From Chimonanthus salicifolius (lineage: Eukaryota; Streptophyta; Magnoliopsida; Laurales; Calycanthaceae): a DNA stretch of 64,000 nt. The stretch is taken from positions 10,765,302 to 10,829,301 of the forward strand of contig CM023539.1 in the NCBI GenBank assembly GCA_013350335.1. Direction: 5' to 3'. Position numbers and translations under genes: made by a program. Shown one piece after another: positions 1 through 11,600 of this stretch (positions are counted from its first letter, which is position 1; each line of letters begins with the position of its first letter). The notes beneath the pieces are model-generated. The model had not been told where the DNA came from. It saw only the letters and a program-made list of their open reading frames with translations, and made no database searches.

Positions 1-1426
1 ATCCCTCTTTCCTTATGGTTTTTCTTCCTCTTTTAAACCCTAGATCCGGTCCCCCTTGTGTTGTGCCGCCGCCACCCTTATATTTTTCTCTTCTCCTTCC
101 CTCATTTCCCTCATTTCCCTCATTCTCTTCCAAAACCCTAAATATATTACCTTCGCCGCCATCCCTCATCTCCTGTCCCTTCCTATTGCTTCTGCTTCCC
201 AAGCCCTGTTGCAGTTTGGGTCTGACCCAACTGTTCAGCCCGTTTAGCCTTTCGGGCCTCCAAGCCTTCTAGGCCCAATTCGTGAGCCCAACGTCAGGCC
301 CACGAGTTTTGACCCAAAGCCTTTTGAGCCTAGTTTTCCAGACCCAGCAAATCCAAGCCCAACTCTCTTTTGGCCCAGCAACTCAGCCCAGTTATAGGCC
401 CGACCCAGTTATAAGCCCGTTTCAGGTCCACTTCAGGCTCACTTCCAACGTGTTTTGGAGATCTTTTCTGGAGTGCTTTTGGATCTTCTTTAGCTCGTTC
501 CAGCCTGTTCGCAGGATCGTTCTCAGCCATTTCAGGCAGTTTTACAGGACCATCCTAGTTTCGCAGACCCGTCCCAGTTTCTCGAGCTCGGTAGCCCGAG
601 CGTCACCTCCTTCAATCCTTTGACCAGTTTTCTTCACTCGGATTTCGAAAGTGCACACAAGTGAGGGGACTTATCACGGTTTTAGCATGCATTGCATATA
701 CCAAATATGTACTTCCGGACAAGGAGTGATTCGAATGGGACCCTCTATTTATTAAGCCACTCGGTAAGGGTGAACCATCGAGAATGATTATGTGGAAAGG
801 GGTTTGTTCGAGTGCACTCTTGTCCACTATATGTTATTATGAGAAATTTTAAGTGGATAAATTGATATCGAATATGATGCTTGGAAGATGTTGATGATAC
901 TTTGAATGCTTATTTATAAAATGCAAATACAATCACGTCGAACATAGAGAAGTGTGTTTAAGTAACTCATTATGTGCTTTTGACTCACATGATGATGCAT
1001 GATATTGATTTTGGTTAGTTATGTTAGAACATGCTTATACTGTTATACACGCTTATTTCGTTCATATAGCTATAACATTTGAATGAATTCATGATGAGAA
1101 TAAGTTATGTGTTGGATGTCAAACATAATGCTTGAGACTTAATGATAACGAGTTATGTATCTATCCATAACATGTGGATGAATTTTTGTTGAGCGCCTAC
1201 TTATAATATGTGAATGAGACCATGATGAATATGGGGTTTGTGTTTTGAGACCTTACCACATGCATATATTGTTACACATGCTTAAGTTCTTATACATGAT
1301 TATGAAATCATGTGCATACATAAGAGGTGATCCACAACGGATAGTGTACCATTGGGTATTAAGATGGAGGATCTCTTTATGTGTATATGTTTATGACGTG
1401 ATGATGTTGGTTGTTGGGAAGACTTC

Positions 1427-1496
1427 GCCGTTACGCTCCGGCGGTCGAGACCCCCATAGGGGATGCTGGTCTCCCCGTTGCGTTCCGGCGGTTGAG
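1427..1496 (+). repeat. Two 23-bp repeats 47 bp apart inside LTR-E
   Basis: The motif CGTTACGCTCCGGCGGTCGAG at 1427-1448 recurs with four changes at 1474-1496. The pair sits just before the 65-bp tandem repeat in the same LTR. Confidence 0.7.
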
Positions 1497-1530
1497 GTGC
1501 CTGCTCTAGAGATTGGCTCCCTTGGGCATG

Positions 1531-1725
1531 GTTGAGGTGGTTTTCCGACACGGCTCGTGTGATTGAGGCAGTTGTGTGTTTTATCATCGGGCGCTATCGA
1601 GATGGTTTTTCGACATGGCTCGTGTGGCTGAGGGAGTCATGTATTCTGTAGTCAGGCGTGGTCGAGGTGATTTTCCGACATGGCTAGTGTGGGTGAGGCA
1701 GTTGCGTATTCTTTAGTCTTCTGAT
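1531..1725 (+). repeat. 65-bp tandem repeat, three copies, inside LTR-E
   Basis: Copies begin at 1531, 1596 and 1661. Each carries a core resembling TTTTCCGACATGGCTCGTGT followed by a GTGAGGCAGTT-like segment. The period is 65 bp in both intervals. Confidence 0.85.
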
Positions 1726-2279
1726 GGTACTAATGGGGAGACCGGAGTTTGTTGGAAGACCTAATGTGGGCTATCGAGATGATGTCTCGATTTTGGTCGG
1801 TGGATATTGAGGTGTATTTAGATTTCATGCATATAAGTACCCTTGTTGTTATGATATTCTGCATTCGTACGCATAATATCCACTTATATTGCTAACTTGT
1901 GATAAGCATTATATCCTCATTGGGCTGGTTAGCTTACCCCTTACCTTTCAGGTACCCCGATCGCGAAGGGGTCGTGCGGACCCTTTGAGTAAGCACCTGG
2001 GGAGGAGCGATGATAGTTAAACATTTATGTTCATGTTTATGTTCTAAACTTGGAGACTCTAATTTGTATGCACTTTTTATTACATGTTTGTTCGGATGAC
2101 TGTATTACTATGTTCAATTAGTCAAATGTCGTTTGTTATGCTTCTTGACTTTTTGAACTTGTGGTTTGTGAGCTGGAAGTAGCACTCGTTTTCAAAAAAA
2201 AAATAGACCCAATAACCGTCTATTACGACTTTTGAGATGTTTCGGGGATAACATGTCTGTAGCAAGACGGGGTGTTACA

Positions 2280-3998
2280 CTTCCATAATGTAGGAGAACC
2301 TACTTGATCACTGAAATTCCACGAATGAGCGAGCTACGTGGTACGTACGGCTCCTAGATCAACTTTCGATCCTTTGGTTATTTCCATGAATCAAAATACA
2401 ATAATTCATCTGATTAGTTTGTGTCCTTGTTTTCCAAATCTACAATTATCACTTTCATTAATTTCCATTTAGTGATGTCTCGTTAATAGTGCGTTCATGT
2501 CCAACCCAAGAGTGTGGATTTAAAGGTCAAGTGTTAATACTGTGGGTTCAGAACTTAGGTCATTAATTCAGAATTTCCGAAGCTTGGTCCGAAGCTTCAG
2601 ATCATCGTGATCTCCTTCGGATCATTCCGAAGTATATTGTTCACTGGCCTACTCGGAACTTGACTTCGGTACTTCCGAATCAAGTTCTGAGGGTTTGAAA
2701 CTTCAAGTCCTCTCTCGGTACTTCTGAGAGACTTATTGATTTCAGTTATACAATACAATGCTCGGAACTTGGCCTCGGCACTTTTGAGTCAAGTTCCAAG
2801 AATTCGGAACTACAAATATTCCCTCGGTACTTCCGAGGCTTTATAGATTTCGGTTCTTCATCACAGTGCTCGAAACTTGGCCTCGGTACTTCTGAGCCAA
2901 GTTCCGAGACTTCGGTTTCTCATATGGACTTAACTAAATTTTCTACATGTCTTCTGTCTAAGTGTTCTCTGTCTGATTTTATAGTCTCCTCGAAACTTGG
3001 CCTCGGAATGACCAAGCCATGTTCAGAGACTTTATTCCTTCTGAGGGTCCTCGGAACGTCCTTGTTACTTCGGACTGTTCCGAACCTTTGGAACTTGTCT
3101 CGGATGTTCCGAGATAGGTTCCGAAGCCTGTCTTCTACAGACAGTCATCTGCAAAATTCTGCAGAGTGCGAACTGAGTTCCCTGAATTCGGGAATCACAA
3201 CAGGGTGGTTTATTGGTCCTGTTCTTTAAATCTAACTCTTAGATTTATTCCCTATGTGATTTATCGAGTCCTTAGGAATTAAAATTGATAATTTAATATC
3301 AAATTTCACGGATTTAAACCCGATTTCCTGATTTGGGGAAATACCCAAAAATTTCCAAACCTTTCCTATTCTTATTACCTAAACCCAGATTCGTATAGGG
3401 TTGGTTCTAAATTACTTCAACCTTCAAATTAAATACAAATCCTAAATCTAGAGATGGGTACTTATCGTAAGTGAAGCTTTCCGAATCTCTTTCCTTTTTC
3501 CTTCTTCTCCTTTCCTTCCTAGCTTTCAAGGTGGGGAGATGTGATTCTCAGTGAAGAAGATGGAGAGTGGGATATTGCCGTGTGAGTGGAAATGGTGGGA
3601 TAGATGGGGTGGGGAGTGGGTGAGTGTCGTGAGCATGGAATAGGGGATGATCGTGCGCACGGGATAAGTGGGATGGAGTTGTCGAGTGTGACATAGCCAA
3701 CTCAAGTGGTGGCTTTTTCATTCCCTATTTGCCCTTAAGTTATTAGGGTATGGTATTTGGGTCCCCTCTACACGTGGCATGCCACTAGTCGCCCACGTGA
3801 CGTGACGTCACGTCACAAAATCATCTCCAATAAATTTTCATGAATTTAGTTTCCATCGTGCCACTCGACATTAAATTTATAGATTTAATTTCATAAATTA
3901 AATCCCACTTAATTTCTCTAAATTATTTGATTAAATCGTATTAATCTCAATTAATTATTAAAACTCAATTTTATAAATTCTAAAATTTCAGGGTGTCA
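2280..3998 (-). mobile_element. Ty3/gypsy-like LTR fragment, minus strand (LTR-D)
   Basis: On the minus strand the element starts at 3998 with TGACACCCTGAAATTTTAGA, which resembles the start of many Tekay-type LTRs. Near its left edge the phrase TAGGAGAACCTACTTGATCA aligns with the same place in LTR-A (8975 and 47175). The left end stops abruptly where LTR-E ends at 2279. LTR-E therefore probably inserted into or deleted part of this LTR. No coding sequence is recognisable. Confidence 0.6.
2651..3030. repeat. Array of imperfect palindromes in LTR-D
   Basis: Units beginning CTCGGAACTTGGCCTCGG start at about 2651, 2761, 2869 and 2989, spaced 110, 108 and 120 bp. Each unit carries an inverted partner of the type TTCCGAGTCAAGTTCCGAG, so each is an imperfect hairpin. 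Further TTCCGA/TCGGAA half-sites continue to about 3130. Confidence 0.8.
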
Positions 3999-4068
3999 CT
4001 GTTTTTGTGGGCAGGTATAGTTTGTACTTATCTCTTCCCCTTTTTGCAATTAAAAAAGGATAAGAATT

Positions 4069-4395
4069 GGTGCTCAGCTGGTGGCATAGTGGTACATTGC
4101 AAGCTGAGAACGATAAGAGAGATTAAAGAAAATATGGAGTGCATTTTCTGATTAGGAGTATCTTTTTTGACTATCCATTTTGAGGTGCAAGGAATGATGA
4201 AACACATCGCCCACTTGTATGAAATTTTAGTCACTACATTTTAGGAAACTAGACGTTTTCATTTCGAGGTAATAATAATTAACTCGATTAATAATATAGC
4301 AGTATTTGTAACTTGTAAGAGCTCATTATTACAATTGAAAGGTTGAGGGCTCAAGTCTTGTCACCATCTAAGAAAAGATAAAGAAGGGATAAAAA
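4069..4395 (+). mobile_element. tRNA-type SINE split by a small insertion, unit 1
   Basis: An A-box-like TGGCATAGTGG (4082-4092) and a B-box-like GGCTCAAGTCT (from 4348) lie 260 bp apart. If the segment 4104-4332 is removed they lie at normal tRNA-like spacing. The tail is A-rich (GATAAAGAAGGGATAAAAAA). The SINE reading is inferred from these boxes and the tail; no terminal duplication was identified for the SINE itself. Confidence 0.5.
4104..4332. mobile_element. 229-bp insertion inside the SINE, unit 1
   Basis: It is flanked by CATTGCAAG (4095-4103) and AATTGAAAG (4333-4341), a diverged 9-bp duplication. The unit 2 counterpart is 12100-12311. The ends carry short TGAG/CTCA inverted similarity. 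The insertion is in both units, so it predates the duplication. Confidence 0.5.
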
Positions 4396-4467
4396 ATCAT
4401 TAAAATTAGTATTTTCCATGGATGCTTCTTCGAAGAATAGGTGGCACCCGTCATTGACTGTGCTGAG

Positions 4468-5106
4468 TCATGGATTTTTGACCGAGTTGCTCTGCTTTTG
4501 TACGCATAGGTTGACAAGGGTGAGGACGTTACCGGTGACTCTGGCCACGTTTACCACCCTTCCCTTGACAATAGCTTTGAGATTGGTGCTCATGGACGTC
4601 CCTGCAACTCCGTCCATGCAAGTGGTGTCATCCGTCAATGCAGTGCTCATCCATGTCTGGACGTTGCTCAAGTGCAACTGAAAGCTCCTGCTTCCAGTCC
4701 GGCCCATATGCCCCATCTCTCGAACCGACTGGCTTAGCCTATCGACGTTGTTGTTCACGTTCTCGACGCAGTCCTTCACTGCAGCATAGTCTCTCGGACT
4801 CATGCCCTTGGCGTTCGACAGTTTCGAGATGAAAGCCGCGGCCGAGTGGGCTTGGCCAAGGCTCACTGAAAGAGCAGTTAGGGCCATCTGCCTCGGGCTT
4901 CTCTTGATGGTGTTGGCGTACATGGACAATGACTGGATTCACAAAGCAGGATAGTGCGTGGCGCTACAGGAGGACTTGATGAAATCGGTGGTGGTTGTTC
5001 GTCTTGACACCGTGGAAGATGCCGAATGCGCTGTTGCAGGCATGCCCTGAAGAGAGAAAAGGAGAAGGAGAAGAGAAATGGAGGTGGCCCTTGCGACTCT
5101 TTCCAT
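4468..5106 (-). pseudogene. Pectin methylesterase/invertase inhibitor-like pseudogene, copy 1
   Basis: Read on the minus strand from ATG 5106-5104, one frame runs 212 codons to a stop at 4468, close to the usual length of about 200 residues for this family. It starts with a hydrophobic leucine-rich signal peptide. Then come FIKSSCSATHYPAL, a KDCVENVNNNVDRLSQS segment, and TWMSTALTDDTTCMDGV, all typical of the plant invertase/PME inhibitor domain. Codon 56 (4941-4939) is TGA where the family has the second cysteine of its first disulfide hairpin, so TGC to TGA is the likely change. Family members inhibit cell-wall PME or invertase; which one applies here is not clear. The open frame below the stop lacks a signal peptide, so a working protein is unlikely. 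It lies between the SINE and caulimovirid DNA. Confidence 0.85.
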
Positions 5107-5210
5107 TTGTTCAAGTTGAAATGGGATTGTGGAAATTAGTGTTGTTGGTGAAAAGTGAGAAGGATTTAGTGTGGTTGGTCGATGTGAAGAAGGGAGGAGA
5201 GGGATATCTC

Positions 5211-5220
5211 TCTTTTATAG
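5211..5220 (-). promoter_or_regulatory. TATA box of inhibitor copy 1
   Basis: CTATAAAAGA on the minus strand lies about 105 bp upstream of the ATG at 5106. The same place in copy 2 reads CTATAATAGA. This supports the reading that the upstream region was a real promoter. Confidence 0.55.
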
Positions 5221-5439
5221 ACACTGAAAAGGGGTGATTTTAGTTTTACATCCTTGGCACCTAACTTCAGTTTATTTAGTTTTTGTCAGTATGAACGGGT
5301 GGATTGGGATTGGTCTGTATCAAAAAATATGTTGACCATTCCATATTATGATTTCTTTAGTTAATAGAAGTCTTTTTTGAATGACAAGTCCTTTTTGAAT
5401 TTTTCTTTTTGAAGTAAAATTTTGTATCTTGGAAATGTT

Positions 5440-7600
5440 CTTTTATTTTGAAAAATTTAATTTATGAATGAATAGGCAAAAGATATTGTTCTTTTAAAAT
5501 AATAACTGAGTTTATTGTATCAACTTTCCCTAATGTTGGTTTTTCTATAAACTCAAAGATTTTTTTTTCTTCAATTGAAGTAATAAATCCTTCGTTACTT
5601 GTTATAGAAGATGTTATAGCTGTAAGGAACTAGGTTCCTTGAATTAAATCTTCATTCATTCCATTCATTTGAAAAATAAAAATATTTTTATACATTTTTC
5701 ATTTTTACATATATGAACATTTTGGAGTTTATTTGTTAAAAAAATTTCTTCTCTCCTTTGGCAGCATTTCTATAAGATGTTAATTTTGCTCAATAATCAT
5801 TTGATATTTTTAAATTGACTTTAGTGTACCATCTTCTAAATGTCAATTTTGATATTTAACTTAGTTCTAATAACATTCCTATTTCTGATTTTGTTCCTGA
5901 AGGTTCGCCCTTTCCATTTGTATTTAATGATTTGAATTCTAAGGTTTCTATTCTAGTTTTTATTTCTCATTTTGTTTCTTTTAATTCCTTTTACTGATCT
6001 TGAATAGACATAGGAGTTTCTTCACTATTTGTACATTTTTGGAGTCTTTTATATAAATTAGTCATATTATATAAATTAGTTTTTCTATATGTTCTTTTTG
6101 GTTGTTTGAGTCTTTTATATCAATTATCATTTCAAGGATTAATTTGCAATTTTCAGTTAGGGCATTTATTTGACAATCTGAATAAAAAAGATTAGGAAGA
6201 GGAAAATCCATACTTTATTTGGCATATATTACAATAACAATTTGGATTTCCATCACATTCTTCATGACTTAATTGGCTTAAAATTTTGATCATTAAATGG
6301 TTATCATTTTCTCAGAAATGTTCTTAGTCTGAATCTTTTATTTCTTCTTTGTCTTCATTATTATCTTCCGACTATGAGAATTTTATTTCATTAATTTTAC
6401 TTATTGTTTCATGTTTCAACTTCTTTTAAAACATTTATTATCGTAATGTCCTTTGTGACCATATTTATAAAGATATTGTTCTTCAGGCTTTATGTCTTTA
6501 GTTAAGGGGGAAGCTAATGGTTTATATTTTTTTATGTATTTTGTTTAAATTAGAATATCCTTTATCAACATATTTTTTGAACTTCTTTTTATTTCTTTTA
6601 GAGGTTTTTCATATTCACTTATTTGATCATAATTTTTAATATCTATGTTTCTGAATAGTTTTTCATTATTTTCGTTTCAAAAAGATCATAGGCAAATTGA
6701 GAACAAAAATTTCTTAATTCTTTTTTATCATAAAGTTTTTACATGTTATTTGACGTTCATCTTTTATGTTATTACATATATCGATTCCTGTTTGATTAAT
6801 ACTCTGTATTAATTCAACGTAAGTATATCTATCATAACCTCTTTGTCGATCTTTACGAGCAAAAGTATTTATAACATTTTCTGCTAATAAGGGAGGCAAC
6901 TCGGAGATGAATTTTTCATTCCAGAATGATTGTTTACATGTTTCTTGAAAATAAACTTTAGTAAAAAATGTATCTTTATACCATTTAAAGTCTATCAATG
7001 TTCTACATATTTTGTTTATTAAATGTTTCCGAATTAAGCCTTCTTTTCTTGGGAGTACTTCCTATTAAATTTCTTACGAGGCAACAAAGTGGAGTCTTTA
7101 CAGTTTACATATTCTAGTATCGGTTCACCATTTTGTATCAAATATTTTTCCTTGTTTGTGTTTTATATAAGTATTTTGTATTTCATTTCTCTGATTTTCA
7201 ATAAGGTAACAATCCTAAATTTGCTAATTGTCTTCTAAATCGCATGATTATTAATTCTGTTATTTCTTTTTTCTGTATTATTAGTTGTCAATATATTTGC
7301 ATACATGTAATTTTTTTACACTTGTTGCACAATTTAATATTCTATTAAAACGCCTAGGTTCCTATCATAAATAGATGATCCATCGAACGAATTTAGATTT
7401 ATAGTAGTTGATTCTTCCATCGATATAGCTATTGGGTTTTCAAATACAACTCGGTTTGTGCTTGGGTGCGACTAGTTCCGGTTAACTAGGGTCGTCCAAT
7501 TGCAATTGGACCCGAGTTCTGGCAAGCCTAAAGTCCGGTCTGCCTGAGTTGTAACTGTATTTTGACGCTTGACTATTGAATTCTGTAAATTCACAATTCT
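5440..7600 (-). mobile_element. Endogenous caulimovirid (pararetrovirus) remnant, unit 1
   Basis: This AT-rich block is read on the minus strand. The frame at 6998-6714 resembles the core of caulimovirid coat proteins, with LPPLLAENV followed by a YTYVELIQSINQTGI-type segment. Downstream, about 6478-6437, is a decayed zinc knuckle in which the first two cysteines are replaced (YKYGHKGHYDNKC). The protease segment kept in unit 2 is deleted here near 5775. Reverse transcriptase and RNase H are not found. Stops and frameshifts are frequent, so it is a fossil and cannot make virus. Florendovirus/petuvirus-like ancestry is inferred from the coat and protease style. Confidence 0.7.
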
Positions 7601-9249
7601 GAAATTTATTTCCTTCATTGGCCAATGAGTGCTCTGTTTACCGCATACATTCTTGTATTATTCCCTTGTTTGACCTATTTACTCAACATTTTGAGTTGTT
7701 TTCCTTATTTGGTACTATCCTGACTTTGCAAAAAGAGCTAGGTTTTGTGGGGAATGGTTATGTTGACAATTGCATGGGGAGTTTGAAAAGAAAAGAAGTA
7801 AGAAGACCTTCCAACATAAAAGCTTCATCTAGATCATGTTTGATGGCCAACTGCAATGATCCGCCCTTTTTCCATCGATTAATCAGAGTAATTTTTTTTT
7901 ATGGAGAAAGGACAGATACATTACGACATGAGCCAAGTTCAAGTCCGAAGACCCAACCCTCGACTGGTCTAATTCTTACACATACGTGAGTCAACTCACC
8001 AAACATTTGTCTATATGTCAACACAACACTGCAGAAATAACATTTGATAGCAAAGTTGAAAATTAGTTAACCAAATAAGTCAAATATCAAACCATCAAAC
8101 CATATGAAAAAAAATGTTATTCTAAGTTATTACATCAACGATGAAAATACATAGTTCTATCAAAATGCCAACATAAGAACTATGATATCTTCAAGCATCT
8201 CCAGATCCATCTCCTCGTCAAGCATGGATACCACTAGGTCCAGCTTCTTCTCCTTTACCCTGACCTGTGTTAATATCAACAGGAAAATGTACGGGCTTAG
8301 TCAAGTTGTCCAGTAACAAATTCCAATCACAAAATGCACAAAGTGTGAAATCTCATAAAACCATATAATAAGGAGAACAATGGGAAAAAAATCTCAAAAT
8401 ATGCTTAACACATGTTTCTCAAATTCAATATAGAAGATGCACCAACGTCTTATAAATCAGAAGCCATAAAAATGATATGCCATGGATGTCATGCATCAAT
8501 GATATGCCCACCCATTGTCATATATCAGATCATAATAAATTACTTCAATCAATGATTCTCAATAATTGGTCACTTATGTCCAGAGCATTTGAGACGGCAA
8601 CCACCAGGGTGTTGTTACCCATGCACAAATTAACCGAGACTATCGGTGGAGTGTGGTCTCCCTCTGTGCAAGGTTTCAGGACCTACTCAAGAGCTCTTTG
8701 GCCCAATTAAGCCGTAACATTCATATCAAGGGACAGGGCCAAAGTCTAACATTTTAACTTATTGTATACGAGACCAAGCAAGTCCATACAGTTCTTCTTG
8801 GCTCGCTAAGATCAACCCTCCCATGCAATCATGCATGATGTAATGTGTGCAATTATGATGCCAAAACCATGCATCAAATAGTTTCTTTCATCAAACACCA
8901 TTTCTATATAAGATAATGAGTATAATAAAATCAAGATCAATATTTATCAAAACCATTCACATTGTTATGCTTCAATAAAGTAGGAACTCCTACCTGATCA
9001 AAAGTGATTAACCAATTAAGATTCACGTGTTTGCTAGAACGGTGTCCGATTCACTCTCGACTCCTTTTGTCCATATACATGTTAAAATCAAAATCCATAG
9101 ATTATTATCACACAAACCCCTTGTCTAATCTATGTAAGTCTAATCCAGACCTAAAGGTTTACTGTATGATTTCCCAATTCTACATGATTCCATTTTATAT
9201 TTGATTTAACTAGCACATACATTAACTTTGATACTTTGTCTCTGTTTCA

Positions 9250-9904
9250 GGCCGACATATCGACCAGCTCGATATGTCGACTAGACTCTGTCTGTTTTCA
9301 GTTCATGTTATTGTTCTCAAGTTTACATGTATCGCTCCAGTTGATACATCTATGGTTTCACTGATTCGACATGTTCTTCTAAGTTTGCTATTCATATTGA
9401 TATTCTGTTTTCAAACCATATGTATAGATCCAGTCGATAGATATGCAGATTAATATACTCAATTATATGTATCAATCCATTCAACACATTTTATACATGC
9501 ATATGTTCATAGTGTGTTCTTCTGCCGATACATTGGCATAGTCAATGCATAAACCTTGAGTCATTTTATTGTCTTTGATTTCATTTTCATTAAACTCAGT
9601 TTGATATGTTGGCCTTGGTCGATACATCGTATAGAAACCAATTCTTCATTTCTACTTTATCATACCAAGGCCGATGCATCGATCTGGTTGATACATCGTC
9701 CTGGTGTACGTTCATCATCTCCTTATCTCTTTTGTAGTTTAATCATGCCCAGACTGATATGTTGGTTCGATCAATGTATTTGTCAAAGATCCGTGGGCAC
9801 AGTCACCATGTCCACTGATTCGTTCTTCCTTCATCGTTTCTATGTTTCTTTCGAATCATTCCCAGGCCGATACATCGACGTGGTCGATACATCGTCCTGG
9901 GCCA

Positions 9905-9938
<34 letters not shown>

Positions 9939-10684
9939 CATCATCATTCATCGGTCCCTTTTTGTTTCGGTCATGCGTCGTTGGGTTCCAGTTCCATACT
10001 TAACATTTTTTGTTTGCTGGATTCTTGCCCCAGACGACACATCGACGAAGTCAATATGTCGACTGGGTTGAGTCAGAAGCCATGAACCCATTATCCATGG
10101 CTTCCCTTTACCCATGTGTTCATTGTTCTTAGGTTATTTCTTTCCAGATCTATGAACACATATTTTCTAAACAACCTATTATTATTGGTTTACTTAAAAG
10201 ATATTAGAAATTCACCAACCTTGAGTGATTTGCAGGTGTGCTTGAATTGGTGAAATTTGATCTCCCTTATCTCCTTGCTCTCCACTCTCCTTGCTAGATC
10301 TATTTCTCCTTCCCCTTGCTTGGTCTCTCCTTCCTTTCCCGGGATAGAAGAAGCCCGTGAGGAGGTGAAGAGATTCTTGGTCGGGTTGAGGGTTAGAATG
10401 TGAGTTGAGATGGTAAACTCGGGTGAGTAAGAGAGGTGGTTAGGCACTTTGGTTTTCTTCGTTTTCTTTACTGTTTTTCTTCTCCTTTTCTTCCCTTTCC
10501 CTTCGTTTTCTCTTCTTTTTATCTTCAGCTTTTTCTATTCCTAGACTCTTAATTTAGTCCTAGAAAACTAAATAGGCATTGTGAATGCCTATGCATGAAA
10601 AAACGAACAATGTGGACGGTGGTAGAGAGAGCGTCTGCTGAAGATGTTTGTCTACTCGACACATCGACTTTGTCGATGTGTTGA
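9250..10684. repeat. Palindromic CGATACATCG-type motif array in LTR-A
   Basis: Paired motifs such as CCGATACATCGAC and GTCGATACATCGTCCTGG occur at about 9251-9283, 9667-9705, 9863-9900, 10030-10068 and 10655-10684, with weaker half-sites between. The same array is in the second LTR-A copy at 47463-47845. Confidence 0.75.
9906..9935. repeat. (TA)15 microsatellite
   Basis: An uninterrupted TA tract of 30 bp lies inside LTR-A. Confidence 0.95.
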
Positions 10685-10929
10685 CCCATTTGACTATATT
10701 TTCCACTAATACATAAATTACATAATATGAGAATTTAAAATTCCTGGTCTTTACACAAACACCATATTCTATATAATTAAATGGAACCCAAGTATGACTT
10801 TGGTTGCTTCCTTGGAAAATGAGTTTGATGAACTTCTCTATGTTTGTTGAACAATACCACTTGTTTAAGGGGGAAAAATTCAACAATTGGGACGGGTTGG
10901 GTTGATGTGATTTGGTTTAAAATTTATTG

Positions 10930-11600
10930 TTATGGTTTGCAATGTACTTAATAAATGGGAGAAGTCAGGCACGGGGCAAGTTAGGTACTGATTGGTTTGA
11001 GTTGACCCATTTAATACATGTGCGAGGTCAAGTTGGCTATGAGTTGAAGCTAATTGAGTCGTCCTATATAACATGTGGGGATAGAGTTCACTTGTTTAAT
11101 AAATGGAATTGGTTAGGTATGGATCAGGTTGGGTCAATTATTTAATATGTAAGTTGGGTTGGGTTTACCTATTTAATGAATGAGATAGGTTGGGTTAACT
11201 ACAAGTTGTGATTGACAACGTAAGCTCATTTCAAGATGGTCAAGTTGGGTCAACTTTTTTAATAAATATGTTTGGTAGATATAGGTTGAATAGGCATGTT
11301 TAAATTGTTCTAATTAGTCGATCTATCCACGAAATGCTTTGAGTCAACTTGTTCAATCAATAAGCGAGGTCAAGTATGAGATAAATTGAAGTAATAGTAA
11401 ATAAATGGTATGGGACTAGGTCAACCCTTTAAGATTGGTTGGGTTTGGTTGATTTGTTTAATAAATGCGTTGGGACAGTTGATGGATTAGGCCAACATGT
11501 TTAAGATTGGATTTGTTGAGTGAACTCATCTAATAAATGGGTTGCTTTCTAATCTATGATTAAGTACCCTGCCCATCTAATAAACGGCTTGGGTACATAT
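10930..11600. repeat. Degenerate tandem repeat rich in TTTAATAAATGGGTTGGGT
   Basis: At least eight diverged copies of a segment containing TTTAATAAATGGGTTGGGT and GGTCAAGTTGGGTCAAC recur every 50-80 bp. Unit 2 keeps only the first two or three copies (19410-19570). No coding frame is supported. Confidence 0.6.

Larger units (their letters stand above)
1..2279 (+). mobile_element. Ty3/gypsy (Tekay/Del-like) LTR, right part (LTR-E)
   Basis: The right edge is a typical LTR terminus, GGGGTGTTACA, ending at 2279. About 300 bp inside it lies a stretch ending CTTTCAGGTACCCC, a layout common near the 3' end of Tekay-type LTRs, so plus orientation is inferred. The left part (1-240) is pyrimidine-rich and the middle is tandemly repeated. 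No gag or pol similarity is visible. The left edge lies outside the window, so this is either a solo LTR or the 3' LTR of an element extending left. The reading frames inside it look fortuitous. Confidence 0.7.
7852..10755 (-). mobile_element. Solo LTR, Ty3/gypsy Tekay-like (LTR-A, copy 1)
   Basis: On the plus strand it begins TGCAATGATCCGCCC and ends GGTCTTTACA. It is flanked by CCAAC (7847-7851) and CAAAC (10756-10760), a one-mismatch 5-bp duplication. Unit 2 has the uninterrupted site near 19160, which confirms the insertion. Minus orientation is suggested by the start TGTAAAGACCAGGAATTTTA and by a GGAGAAGAAGCTGGACCTAG segment near the other end. No internal domain or second LTR is present. 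It is 2,904 bp long. The second copy in the window is 43254-43511 plus 46136-47845. Confidence 0.85.

Noticed and set aside
15..623. Several overlapping frames, including 113 codons at 282-623
   Set aside because: They lie in pyrimidine-rich LTR sequence, lack any domain and overlap on both strands.
2651..3030. CRISPR-like spacing of repeats
   Set aside because: Repeats are diverged, 110-120 bp apart, palindromic and within an LTR of a plant genome; no cas genes.
4082..4092. tRNA gene
   Set aside because: Only box-like motifs are present; no cloverleaf could be drawn, and the boxes are split by an insertion.
4418..4832. Plus-strand frames of 87 and 64 codons
   Set aside because: They are antisense shadows of the inhibitor pseudogene, whose minus-strand frame shows the family motifs.
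7618..7989. 123-codon plus-strand frame
   Set aside because: It crosses the border of the solo LTR at 7852, so it joins unrelated sequences.
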